Of a stretch of DNA of 64,000 nucleotides, positions 27,263-36,503 are shown piece after piece; position 1 is the stretch's first letter, and each line of letters begins with the position of its first letter. The stretch lies in the NCBI RefSeq assembly GCF_000428905.1, contig NZ_AUAV01000012.1:124001-188000 (forward strand). Direction: 5' to 3'. Both the position numbers and the translations under genes were made by a program. Under the pieces are notes generated by a model that worked only from the letters and a program-made list of their open reading frames with translations, did not search any database and was not told where the DNA came from. Origin of the DNA: Brumicola pallidula DSM 14239 = ACAM 615. GTDB taxonomy: Bacteria > Pseudomonadota > Gammaproteobacteria > Enterobacterales > Alteromonadaceae.

Positions 27263-28522
27263 ATGTTAACTTTAATCCTAGGCGCATTTTTAAGCCTCTT
27301 TTTGTTAACAGGCTGCGCGGATAATCCAGAGCAGTCCATATCAGACGCTACTCAAGAGGATGCAGAACAGAGTCAAAAGGGCCCTTCAAAACAAGTCAGT
27401 GTCATTATTATAAAGCCACAAATAATCGCTATGGCCGACCAATTACCGGGTCGAGTAAAAGCGTTTAAGACATCAGAGATCCGTCCGCAAGTGAGTGGTA
27501 TTGTTCAAGCTCGTTTTTTTAAAGAAGGTAGCCTTGTCGACAAAGGTCAGCAACTTTATCAGATTGACGCCGCACTATTTGAGGCTGAGCATCAAAGTGC
27601 AGCAGCGAAACTACAAAATACAGTCGCTGAATTAGATATTGCCGACGCGTTGCAGGGCCGTTATCAACGCCTGATTAAAACCAACGCGGTTAGTGAGCAG
27701 CAATTTGATAATGTAAAGGCAAGATTAGCACAAGCCAAAGCGGCGGTAGCACTTGCGCAAGCTGAGGTTAAAACCGCTAAAATAAACCTTGATTACACGA
27801 AAGTGTATGCGCCTATCTCTGGCTATATAGGACCATCTGCGTTTACACAAGGTGCTTTGGTTACTGCACAACAGGAGGCTGCCTTAGCAACTATTTGGCA
27901 GCTGGATCCCGTATACGTTGATATATCGCAATCTGCTGCAAAAGCACAACCATTGCAACAAACGCTGATGATGGGTCGGATGACCCAGGGGGACGAGGCA
28001 CAATTTGAGGTAACGCTGTTATTGGGTGAGAAGCATAATATTTATCCTCAAAAAGGTGTGCTATACGCTGCTGATTTGGCGGTGGATAAAAACACGGATA
28101 CAGTCCGATTAAGATCTGTTTTCCCAAACCCGAATGCGATTTTGCTGCCGGGAATGTTTGTTCGAGCAACCATTGCGGGGGCGCAAACTCAAAAAACAAT
28201 TCTAGTACCGCAAAAGGCGGTCAGTATAGAGGCCGATGGTTCAAAGGTTGTATGGCTTGTTGATAACAGTAATATCGCAAGTAAGCGTCAGGTCAACACA
28301 AGCTCAACCTTTGAAAATAATTGGGTGATTTCTAGCGGTCTCAACTCTGGCGATAAGGTCATTGTTAAGGGCACAATGACCTTACGGTCAGGTGCAAAAG
28401 TTGACCCTATACGTATTAAGCAAGAACAGTTAGAGGGGGCAGAGGATGAAGTCACCAGGCGAATTCGTAGTGATGAGTCCGTTTCTGAAGTTGCGACTGC
28501 TAACAAAGTAAGTGTAGATTAA
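27263..28522 (+). CDS. RND efflux periplasmic adaptor (membrane fusion) lipoprotein
   Basis: An AcrA/MexA-type adaptor. The frame is open from GTG 27068 (484 residues), but a lipoprotein signal with lipobox LLTGC begins at ATG 27263, so I prefer that start (419 residues, with GAGGA just upstream, though closely spaced). The order is typical: LPGRVKAFKTSEIRPQVSGIVQARFFKEGSLVDKGQQLYQID (barrel-sandwich), a helical hairpin, DYTKVYAPISGYIG, beta-barrel VFPNPNAILLPGMFVRA and the membrane-proximal domain. It overlaps the RND pump start by one base and would link the pump to a TolC-like channel; no TolC gene is in the window. Confidence 0.85.
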   Translation: MLTLILGAFLSLFLLTGCADNPEQSISDATQEDAEQSQKGPSKQVSVIIIKPQIIAMADQLPGRVKAFKTSEIRPQVSGIVQARFFKEGSLVDKGQQLYQIDAALFEAEHQSAAAKLQNTVAELDIADALQGRYQRLIKTNAVSEQQFDNVKARLAQAKAAVALAQAEVKTAKINLDYTKVYAPISGYIGPSAFTQGALVTAQQEAALATIWQLDPVYVDISQSAAKAQPLQQTLMMGRMTQGDEAQFEVTLLLGEKHNIYPQKGVLYAADLAVDKNTDTVRLRSVFPNPNAILLPGMFVRATIAGAQTQKTILVPQKAVSIEADGSKVVWLVDNSNIASKRQVNTSSTFENNWVISSGLNSGDKVIVKGTMTLRSGAKVDPIRIKQEQLEGAEDEVTRRIRSDESVSEVATANKVSVD

Positions 28523-31500
28523 TGATCTCTAACTTTTTTATTAACCGCCCTATCTTTGCATGGGTTATTGCCATTGTCATAATGGGGGCCGGAGTTCTTG
28601 CGGTAACCTCATTACCGGTAGAGCAATATCCGAATATCGCAGCACCTAAGGTATCAATATCAGCAACTTACCCCGGTGCGTCAGCTAAAACCCTTGAAAA
28701 CACAGTAACGCAGATTATCGAACAAAACTTGACAGGTATTGATAACCTTCGCTACATCCAATCGAATAGTTCCTCATCTGGGCAGGCAAGCATTAATCTA
28801 ACCTTCGAGCCAGGAACTGATGCTGACATTGCTCAGGTGCAAACTCAAAATAAAGTATCGCAAGCGCAATCATCTCTGCCGCAAGCCGTTCAGCGTCGAG
28901 GCGTTGCCGTTTCCAAAGCAGGAAGCAGTTATTCTCTCATCGTTGGCTTTTATTCAACAGATGACTCTTATGGTCGAAATGACATTTCCGACTTTTTGGC
29001 ATCTAACTTGGAAGAACCACTTAGCCGTATTGAGGGTGTCGGGCAAATCAGGACCTTTGGGCCTGAGCATGCCATGCGCATTTGGCTTAACCCGCAGTCG
29101 ATGTATAATTTCAATATCACTACACAAGACGTCATTAATGCGGTACAGGAACAAAATGTTCAGCTAGCGACTGGACAAATCGGTGGTGCTCCAAGTGTGG
29201 AGGGGCAGCAATTAAACGCCACCATCACGGCACAAACCTTACTTGAAACTGTCGACGAATTTGACCAAATATCATTGACTGTAAATCAAGATGGAGCGGA
29301 TGTTACCTTAGGTGATGTTGCTCGGATTGAAATTGGTTCCGAGAACTACAGTGTTATTGGACGCTATAATCGCCGTCCTGCATCGGGAATTGCCATTGAG
29401 CTCGCATCTGATGCAAATGCCCTTCAAACCATTCAAGCTATCAAAGATCGAATTCAAGAGTTTGGCGATATTATTCCTAAACAATTAGAGGTCGTTTATC
29501 CAGTTGATATTTCACCTTTTGTTGAGGCTTCAATTTATGAAGTGGTAAAAACACTACTAATAGCGGTCTTGTTAGTGATTTTGGTAATTTACATATTCTT
29601 ACAAACAGCACGTGCTACGCTCATACCGGTGGTGGCAATTCCAGTTGTGCTGCTTGGCACTTTTGCGTTTCTTCTTGTGATCGGGTATTCCATCAATATC
29701 TTGACATTATTTGCGCTGGTTTTGGCAATTGGTATGTTAGTTGATGACGCGATTGTTGTGACCGAGAATATTGAAAATAAATTGGAGAAGGACCCCAATA
29801 TAAGCCCAAAGGACGCTGCCGTAAAAGCCATGAAAGAAATCTCAGGGGCACTTGTTGGCACAACAGCGGTTATATGGGCCGTTTTTATTCCGATTACATT
29901 TTTTGAAGGGTCAACTGGGGTAATTTATCGACAATTTGCCGTTACGATCTCAGTTGCAATGGGGATATCACTTTTTGTAGCGCTGACTCTATCGCCGTCG
30001 TTATGCAGCATAATATTAAAACAAGCTAAAGTAGAAAAAAAGACAGGTTTTTTCGGGCTTTTCAATAGGGGCTTTAATAAAATGAAAGCGGGTCACGCGA
30101 GCCTTTTGGAAAAGGTATTGGCAAACCGTTTCATTCTGCCTGTCGTGTTTTTTACGATCATTGCTGTTGCCATTGGTCTGTTTGTTAAAATCCCGACGTC
30201 ATTTTTACCTGACGAGGACCAAGGGCGAATGTTCACATTGGTTAACGGACCTGTTAGTTCAACCTTGCAACAAACGGTTGAGAAAAATAAGCAAGTCGAA
30301 GATTTTTATTTAGATCAAACAAACGGTGCTGTTGAAGGAATATTTACGGTGGCCGGCTTTAGTTTTTCTGGTAGCAGCCAAAATGTGGGTATCGCATTTA
30401 TCAAAATGAAAGATTGGGCCCAGCGCACAGAAAATCAAAACGTCTTTGAAGTGAGTCAACAAGCAGGTAGGGCCTTGTCATCCGTAAAAGACGCCATGAT
30501 TATTCCAATTGTGCCGCCGGCTATAATAGCATTAGGTAATTCCAGTGGCTTTGAATTTCAATTGGTTGACCGAGCAGGATTAGGTCAAGACGCGCTTAAT
30601 AGCGCCATGCAACAGTTTGTTGGGGAGGCTAATCAGAGTAGCGTGTTAAAAGGCGTTCGTTTTAATGGTTTGGCGCCCGGCCCTCAATACGACATCGATA
30701 TAGATTCGAAAAAAGCGCGGGCAATGGGTGTGCCAATTGCGGCAATCAACCAAACCTTAAGTACTGCTCTTGGTGGTTCTTACATTAATGATTTTTTAGA
30801 AAAGGGCCGTATAAAGCGTGTTTACGCCCAAGCAGACGCTCCTTATCGGATGTTGCCAGCGGATATAGACCGATGGTATGTGCGCAATGCATCTGGCGAC
30901 ATGGTTTCCTTATCAACCTTCGGAACTGGCGAATGGACATATGGCGCGCCAAAGCTAACTCGATTTGACGGAAGTTCTTCTCTTGAAATTAAAGGTGAGG
31001 CCGCACAAGGTATAAGTTCAGGTGAAGCCCTTAATAAGATATCAAAACTTGCTGAAAACTTGCCAAATGGAATTGGTTTGGAATGGACGGGCCTATCCTA
31101 TGAAGAAAAAGAGTCTGGTGGACAAGCGTGGATTGTTTACTTAATTTCAATCGTTGCCGTGTTCTTAGCGTTGGCTGCTTTATACGAAAGCTGGACCATA
31201 CCGTTAGCTATTATACTAACTGTACCACTTGGTATATTTGGCGCTGTTTTGGCCACATGGTCGGCTGGGCAAGCAAATGATGTTTACTTTCAGGTGGGCT
31301 TATTAATGACAATTGCCTTGGCTGCTAAAAATGCGATTTTGATTATTGAGTTTGCCAAAACTAATTTTGAAGAGGGTATGACTGCTTATGATTCAGCGGT
31401 GATGGCGGCGAAACAAAGACTTCGCCCTATTTTGATGACATCACTGACGTTTATTTTTGGTGTGATGCCTTTGGCATTCGCGGCAGGGCCCGGATCAGGT

Positions 31501-31626
31501 GCGCAGAACGCCGCATCAATTGGTGTACTGGGTGGTATTACAGCCACAACGATATTGGTTTTATTTTTCGCTCCATTCTTCTTTATATGGGTTATGCGCC
31601 TATTTAAAACGGATGAGGTAAAATGA
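28522..31626 (+). CDS. AcrB/MexB-type RND multidrug efflux permease (HAE1)
   Basis: A 1034-residue RND pump, the normal length. The N terminus INRPIFAWVIAIVIM, porter domain, proton-relay pair in GMLVDDAIVVTENIE near residue 405, and the LTALAAKNAILIIEFAK-type segment near 940 (here TIALAAKNAILIIEFAK) are all present. It has 12 transmembrane helices with two large periplasmic loops and works as a proton-driven trimer with the preceding adaptor. Start and adaptor stop share one base. No local regulator is adjacent. A paralogue lies at 56993-60079. Confidence 0.93.
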   Translation: MISNFFINRPIFAWVIAIVIMGAGVLAVTSLPVEQYPNIAAPKVSISATYPGASAKTLENTVTQIIEQNLTGIDNLRYIQSNSSSSGQASINLTFEPGTDADIAQVQTQNKVSQAQSSLPQAVQRRGVAVSKAGSSYSLIVGFYSTDDSYGRNDISDFLASNLEEPLSRIEGVGQIRTFGPEHAMRIWLNPQSMYNFNITTQDVINAVQEQNVQLATGQIGGAPSVEGQQLNATITAQTLLETVDEFDQISLTVNQDGADVTLGDVARIEIGSENYSVIGRYNRRPASGIAIELASDANALQTIQAIKDRIQEFGDIIPKQLEVVYPVDISPFVEASIYEVVKTLLIAVLLVILVIYIFLQTARATLIPVVAIPVVLLGTFAFLLVIGYSINILTLFALVLAIGMLVDDAIVVTENIENKLEKDPNISPKDAAVKAMKEISGALVGTTAVIWAVFIPITFFEGSTGVIYRQFAVTISVAMGISLFVALTLSPSLCSIILKQAKVEKKTGFFGLFNRGFNKMKAGHASLLEKVLANRFILPVVFFTIIAVAIGLFVKIPTSFLPDEDQGRMFTLVNGPVSSTLQQTVEKNKQVEDFYLDQTNGAVEGIFTVAGFSFSGSSQNVGIAFIKMKDWAQRTENQNVFEVSQQAGRALSSVKDAMIIPIVPPAIIALGNSSGFEFQLVDRAGLGQDALNSAMQQFVGEANQSSVLKGVRFNGLAPGPQYDIDIDSKKARAMGVPIAAINQTLSTALGGSYINDFLEKGRIKRVYAQADAPYRMLPADIDRWYVRNASGDMVSLSTFGTGEWTYGAPKLTRFDGSSSLEIKGEAAQGISSGEALNKISKLAENLPNGIGLEWTGLSYEEKESGGQAWIVYLISIVAVFLALAALYESWTIPLAIILTVPLGIFGAVLATWSAGQANDVYFQVGLLMTIALAAKNAILIIEFAKTNFEEGMTAYDSAVMAAKQRLRPILMTSLTFIFGVMPLAFAAGPGSGAQNAASIGVLGGITATTILVLFFAPFFFIWVMRLFKTDEVK

Positions 31627-31671
31627 CCGCTAAAAGTGACGGCTAAAAATGACGGCTAAAAGTGACGGCTT
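31624..31671 (+). repeat. 13-bp tandem repeat at the end of the RND pump gene
   Basis: TGACGGCTAAAAG-like units start at 31624, 31637 and 31650, with a partial fourth at 31663. The first includes the stop codon, and the later units supply further TGA/TAA stops. Probable slippage product. Confidence 0.75.
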
Positions 31672-31741
31672 CTTTTCATATCGATTACTGCGCGTGCGCA
31701 ATCGAAGTCGAAGTCAATCTAATTGCGACTATTGACCTTGA

Positions 31742-31763
31742 TGTCAGCTTCCGGGAGCTGACA
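31742..31763 (+). terminator. Hairpin between RND operon and putA
   Basis: TGTCAGCT (31742-31749) pairs perfectly with AGCTGACA (31756-31763) around a TCCGGG loop. No T-run follows, so it may be a stable mRNA end or pause rather than a strict intrinsic terminator. The rest of 31672-31860 shows no gene. Confidence 0.45.
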
Positions 31764-31877
31764 CAAACTGAAATTCTACATTCCTGGGCAGCTTTTGAAT
31801 AAAGTAAATCGTAATTACCTCACGTAGTTACCTCAAGTAATTACAAAGCAGTATTAAAAATTTTTTAGGAGAGACAC

Positions 31878-34800
31878 ATTCTTTTTAATGGTTCTTTTAG
31901 CAAAGACTCAACTACCCGTCAGAAAATTCGCGAGTTCTATCGTATCGATGAAAGTGTTGCGGTAGAGCATATTTTACCCTTGGCAGAAGTTAACAATGAT
32001 GCTGCAAGCAGAGCGTGGGAAAAAGCCCGTAAAATTTCCTTAAAAATACGTAGAGATGAATCGGGAAACGGCGCTGTAGATGCCTTACTTGCAGAATATA
32101 CACTATCAAGTGAAGAAGGTGTTGTGTTGATGTGTCTGGCCGAAGCCTTATTACGGGTGCCAGATAAGCAAACTCAAGATGCCCTGATTAGTGACAAAAT
32201 ATCTAAAGGGCAGTGGAGCAGTCATATAGGCACTAGTGATTCACTGTTCGTCAATGCTTCATCGTGGGGCTTATTAGTTACCGGTACGATGATTGACTAC
32301 GCTGATGAACGCGAAAAAGATAGCTTTGACCTATTAAAGAAAGTTATCGGTCGTTTGGGTGAGCCTGTCATTCGTAAAGCAATGAACTATGCCATGAAAA
32401 TTATGGGTGAGCAGTTTGTCATGGGTGAAACTATCCAAGCAGCAACTGAGCATGCCGCCACAATAGAGCATGAGAATTACGTTTATTCTTATGACATGCT
32501 TGGTGAAGCTGCGCGCACCATGAGTGATGCTGATAAGTATTTTAAAGCATATCAGGTTGCTATAGATGCTATTGGGGCAGTGGCCCATGCGTCAGGCAAG
32601 AACGACCCTCGCAAAGTGCCTGGTATTTCAGTTAAGCTTTCTGCTATTCACCCTCGTTATGAGTTTACACAAAGAGAAAGGGTAATGACTGAAGCGGTAC
32701 CCAAACTTAAAGCGCTTTGTTTGCAAGCTAAAAGCTATAATATTGGCTTAACTGTCGATGCAGAAGAGTCTGAGCGATTAGATATATCCCTTGATATTAT
32801 TGAGGCGGTATTCAGTGATGATGAGTTAGCCGGTTGGAATGGTTTTTCGATGGCCATGCAAGCTTATCAAAAACGCGCTATTTTTATCGTTGACTGGTTA
32901 CGCGAACTCACCTTGCGTGTGGGTCGAAAAATGATGGTGCGCTTAGTCAAAGGCGCTTATTGGGATACTCAGATTAAAAACAGCCAAAAAGGAGGTTATC
33001 AGCATTTTCCCGTATTCACTCGCAAAGCTTCTACTGATGTATCTTACCTCGCTTGTGCGAAAAAACTATTAGAATATAGAGACACTATCTATCCACAGTT
33101 TGCGACGCATAATGCTTACACTGTGACCACTATTCTTGAACTCGCCGGCGACGACAAAACAAGCTTTGAATTTCAATGTCTATACGGCATGGGTGGCTCT
33201 TTATATAAGCAAGTTGTTACAAATGAAAATGTTCAATGTCGTGTTTACGCGCCGGTTGGTCCTCATAAAGAGCTACTAGCCTATTTAGTCCGTCGTTTGC
33301 TAGAAAATGGCGCAAATTCTTCTTTTGTTAATGCCATTATTGATGAATCACAACCGGTCGAATCTTTACTTATCGATCCCGTTGAAAAAATGCATCGCCT
33401 AAAAGACAAATATAACGCCCAGATAACCAAACCCATTGCGTTATACCATGATGAAAAAGGTGTCGGCCGAGATAATTCTAAGGGCCTGGATTTAACCGAT
33501 ATCAATACAGTGACCCCGTTAAAAAAATCACTGGATAACTGGCATCAAGATAATTTATTCTCTGAAAATGACGTGCCAGAAGGGTCTACCGCCATTAGAA
33601 ATCCAGCGAAGCAAAGTGAAATTATTGGTTTTCAACGGCATCACAGCAAGGATGAAATGCTCGCGATGATCGAAACGGCTCAAAACGCATTTACGTCATG
33701 GTCACAAACGCCTGTATCTGAACGCGCGGCTTTATTATGCCGTGTTGCCGATGTTCTTGAACATCATATGGACGAACTAATTGCCTTATGCATCAAGGAA
33801 GCCGGGAAAACGACGCAAGATGGCATCGATGAAGTCAAAGAGGCGGTTGATTTTTGTCGCTATTACGCGCAACAAGCGATTGAACTAGCAGAAGATGATC
33901 GTTTAGAAGCCCTTGGCGTGGTCTTATGTATCAGCCCTTGGAATTTCCCGTTAGCTATATTTATGGGGCAAGTGACTGCTGCTATTTCTACTGGTAATAC
34001 GGTATTAGCGAAACCAGCTGAGCAAACAAGTTTAATTGCATTGCGCGCTATCGAACTAATGACGTCTGTTGGATTACCACATGGCGTTGTACAAGCGGTT
34101 ATTGCCCAGGGTAGTAAAGTCGGTAGTGTTATTATTCCTAATGAACGTATTCAAACGGTTATTTTTACTGGTTCTATTAAAACAGCGACTATAATTTCAC
34201 AAGCATTGGCTGATAGAGGGGGCGCTCAAGTGCCCTTTATTGCTGAAACGGGGGGGCAAAACTGCATGGTAGTTGACTCTACTGCCCTACCTGAACAAGT
34301 CGTTGACGATGTTATTTCTTCAGGGTTTCAATCTGCAGGTCAACGTTGTTCCGCGCTTAGAGTGTTATTTTTACAGGAAGATATTGCTGATAATGTGATT
34401 ACAATGCTTAAAGGAGCATTAGCAGAATTGCATGTGGGTAACCCAGAAAAACTGAGTACTGATGTTGGTCCAGTCATTGATCAAAAAGCGCTAGATTCAC
34501 TCAATGCCCACAGTGACTACATGAAAACCCATGGTCAATTATTATACCAATGCGCTATTTCTGATGAAATAACAAATGAAATAGCAGAGAACGAACATTT
34601 CTTTTTTGCGCCGCGACTTTATGAAATAGAGAATATTAGTGCGCTGAAGGAGGAAGTGTTTGGTCCCTGTGTTCATATTGTTCGTTTTAAAGACGATGAA
34701 ATAGAAAAAGTCATTGATGATATTAACGACACAGGTTTCGGCTTAACTATGGGTATACATACCCGCATTGAACAGCGATCCATAAAATTGGCGAAGTTAT

Positions 34801-35714
34801 CACGAGCAGGTAACGTATACATAAATCGTAATATAATTGGCGCTATCGTGGGTGTGCAACCGTTTGGTGGTCGTGGTCTTTCAGGTACAGGGCCAAAAGC
34901 AGGTGGCCCATATTATTTAACGCGTTTAGTTAAAGAAAAAACAACGCCCGATGCCAAGAAACTTAATTTATCACCACCGCAAGTAGAAGCTTTAAACGGC
35001 GATAAGGATGCGGAAGCAGAAGCCGTATTATTTATGGATAAAGCTAGCGCGGCAGAAAAAATCTGGCGCGTGACCGAGTTAAATAAGCGTATATCTCGTA
35101 TTAGCAAAGTGTTAGCAAAAATTGCCCACACCGATATCTTTGATAACTTAGCAGACGATCTAACGCTCACTTTAAAGGCGGCGCGTTCACAATTGACTGA
35201 TATTGAGAAACACTTGAAGGAGCCAACGGTTTTGCCGGGTCCAACAGGTGAGTCTAATATTCTGTATTTGGAAAATCGTGGCAACATCATCTGTTTTGCT
35301 GATGAAAATGTTACCTTTCACTTTTGGTTGATTTCTGTTGTAACGGCGTTGGCAACGGGTAACGCCGTTATTGCCGTTGTATCTGATTTATTCTACGATG
35401 AAGCGATAGCCTTTAGAGATGAGTTCGTTGCAACCGCCGAAGACGACAATGTTTTTCAAGTGGCCCAGTTATGCCACTTAACAAGGTTATTGGTACAGCC
35501 TGCATTATCAGGTGTTGTTGTTGGTAGTCATTGCGACCGTAAACATTATTTCAGTGAGAAATTAGCCGAACGTCAAGGCCCAATTTTACCGGTGATCAGT
35601 TCAAAATATTTTGATAATTTAACTCAGCGTTTATTAACAGAAAAAGTAATTAGTATTAATACCACCGCTTCTGGTGGCAATACATCACTCATGACCTTAG
35701 ATGAATCTGATTAG
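31878..35714 (+). CDS. putA: Bifunctional proline dehydrogenase / P5C dehydrogenase, with apparent AUU start
   Basis: About 1278 residues. The proline dehydrogenase barrel (about 150-480; RLVKGAYWDTQIK, YGMG, RVYAPVGPHKELLAYLVRRLLENGAN) is followed by the aldehyde dehydrogenase domain (about 570-1030; SPWNFPLAIF, ETGGQN, catalytic Cys824 in SAGQRCSALRV, EEVFGP) and a C-terminal domain. There is no N-terminal ribbon-helix-helix, so it is not a repressor form. It oxidises proline to glutamate at the membrane. The conserved N terminus (LFNGSFSKDSTTRQKIREFYRID) begins at ATT 31878, with AGGAGA (31867-31872) at ideal spacing and an in-frame TAG just before. No ATG/GTG/TTG is in frame until TTG 31980, which would cut 34 residues. 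Confidence 0.93.
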   Translation: MLFNGSFSKDSTTRQKIREFYRIDESVAVEHILPLAEVNNDAASRAWEKARKISLKIRRDESGNGAVDALLAEYTLSSEEGVVLMCLAEALLRVPDKQTQDALISDKISKGQWSSHIGTSDSLFVNASSWGLLVTGTMIDYADEREKDSFDLLKKVIGRLGEPVIRKAMNYAMKIMGEQFVMGETIQAATEHAATIEHENYVYSYDMLGEAARTMSDADKYFKAYQVAIDAIGAVAHASGKNDPRKVPGISVKLSAIHPRYEFTQRERVMTEAVPKLKALCLQAKSYNIGLTVDAEESERLDISLDIIEAVFSDDELAGWNGFSMAMQAYQKRAIFIVDWLRELTLRVGRKMMVRLVKGAYWDTQIKNSQKGGYQHFPVFTRKASTDVSYLACAKKLLEYRDTIYPQFATHNAYTVTTILELAGDDKTSFEFQCLYGMGGSLYKQVVTNENVQCRVYAPVGPHKELLAYLVRRLLENGANSSFVNAIIDESQPVESLLIDPVEKMHRLKDKYNAQITKPIALYHDEKGVGRDNSKGLDLTDINTVTPLKKSLDNWHQDNLFSENDVPEGSTAIRNPAKQSEIIGFQRHHSKDEMLAMIETAQNAFTSWSQTPVSERAALLCRVADVLEHHMDELIALCIKEAGKTTQDGIDEVKEAVDFCRYYAQQAIELAEDDRLEALGVVLCISPWNFPLAIFMGQVTAAISTGNTVLAKPAEQTSLIALRAIELMTSVGLPHGVVQAVIAQGSKVGSVIIPNERIQTVIFTGSIKTATIISQALADRGGAQVPFIAETGGQNCMVVDSTALPEQVVDDVISSGFQSAGQRCSALRVLFLQEDIADNVITMLKGALAELHVGNPEKLSTDVGPVIDQKALDSLNAHSDYMKTHGQLLYQCAISDEITNEIAENEHFFFAPRLYEIENISALKEEVFGPCVHIVRFKDDEIEKVIDDINDTGFGLTMGIHTRIEQRSIKLAKLSRAGNVYINRNIIGAIVGVQPFGGRGLSGTGPKAGGPYYLTRLVKEKTTPDAKKLNLSPPQVEALNGDKDAEAEAVLFMDKASAAEKIWRVTELNKRISRISKVLAKIAHTDIFDNLADDLTLTLKAARSQLTDIEKHLKEPTVLPGPTGESNILYLENRGNIICFADENVTFHFWLISVVTALATGNAVIAVVSDLFYDEAIAFRDEFVATAEDDNVFQVAQLCHLTRLLVQPALSGVVVGSHCDRKHYFSEKLAERQGPILPVISSKYFDNLTQRLLTEKVISINTTASGGNTSLMTLDESD

Positions 35715-36049
35715 CTGTTAAGGGGCGGTTCGTTTTGGCTATTTACATTTAGTTAATAAAAGCAATAAACTCGATATATCAACGAGTAAAGCTTGACCAT
35801 GCAAACCGTGTTGGTTAACTGATTATTAAACATGGCCTGATTTGATAAAAATCGTTGCATTCGCTGCGCTGACCTTATCTAATTTGGATTCAGTGGCATT
35901 TATTGAAAAAATAGTAAATAAAAATGATAAGTAATGATGCCGATAACACGTTACTGACGTATATTTAGTCAACTTACGAAAGACCTGCAAATAACAGGTT
36001 TACAACGGATCATCCACGGCCAGTATTAGGTCGTTCCAAAGGAATTAGT
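35715..36049. other. Intergenic region after putA
   Basis: 335 bases without a gene. A small dyad ACCTG-N7-CAGGT lies near 35982-35999. The end carries the GGAA ribosome-binding site of the next gene. Confidence 0.3.
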
Positions 36050-36487
36050 ATGGACAGGGAAAGTTACGTCAAAAATATCACTCAATTATTACCTAAATTT
36101 GAGGATAGCACCGCGAGTATAGTGCTAATAAAGCGAGCTAAAAAGCGTCGTTTCCAAGTAACAAACCTCTTTATGATATCGGTCTGTGTTTGTTTTTCTT
36201 TGTGTATAACCTTCTTGGACTATCAGTTTGCGCTGGCTGCCCATCTGTTTTTAGTTGTTATTCTGTTGTGTGTTTATATAAATTACCTTGCCTTGCAGGA
36301 CGTTTTTTTCTTGAGGGAGCAGCTGACAAAAAACATGAAACTGATCATGACAGCGTCAGAAATTATTGAGAGTAAAGTTGAAGTAGACGACAATTTGTTG
36401 GCTACTATTTCCAATCATTTGGATCTGGACGGTAGCGAGCTTATAAACAAGGCGTTTGAAATTGGCTTTCGAGTGAAAGAGCGATGA
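36050..36487 (+). CDS. Hypothetical small membrane protein
   Basis: 145 residues with a GGAA ribosome-binding site before the ATG. Two adjacent transmembrane helices lie at about 38-58 and 62-85 (LFMISVCVCFSLCITFL, FLVVILLCVYINYLAL), flanked by a basic N-terminal stretch (KRAKKRR) and an acidic C-terminal cytosolic tail. The tail has a helical, HEPN-unlike pattern and no recognisable catalytic motif. It converges with the MFS gene, 16 bases apart. Function unknown. Confidence 0.6.
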   Translation: MDRESYVKNITQLLPKFEDSTASIVLIKRAKKRRFQVTNLFMISVCVCFSLCITFLDYQFALAAHLFLVVILLCVYINYLALQDVFFLREQLTKNMKLIMTASEIIESKVEVDDNLLATISNHLDLDGSELINKAFEIGFRVKER

Positions 36488-36503
36488 GAGTTAATTAAAA
36501 CTG

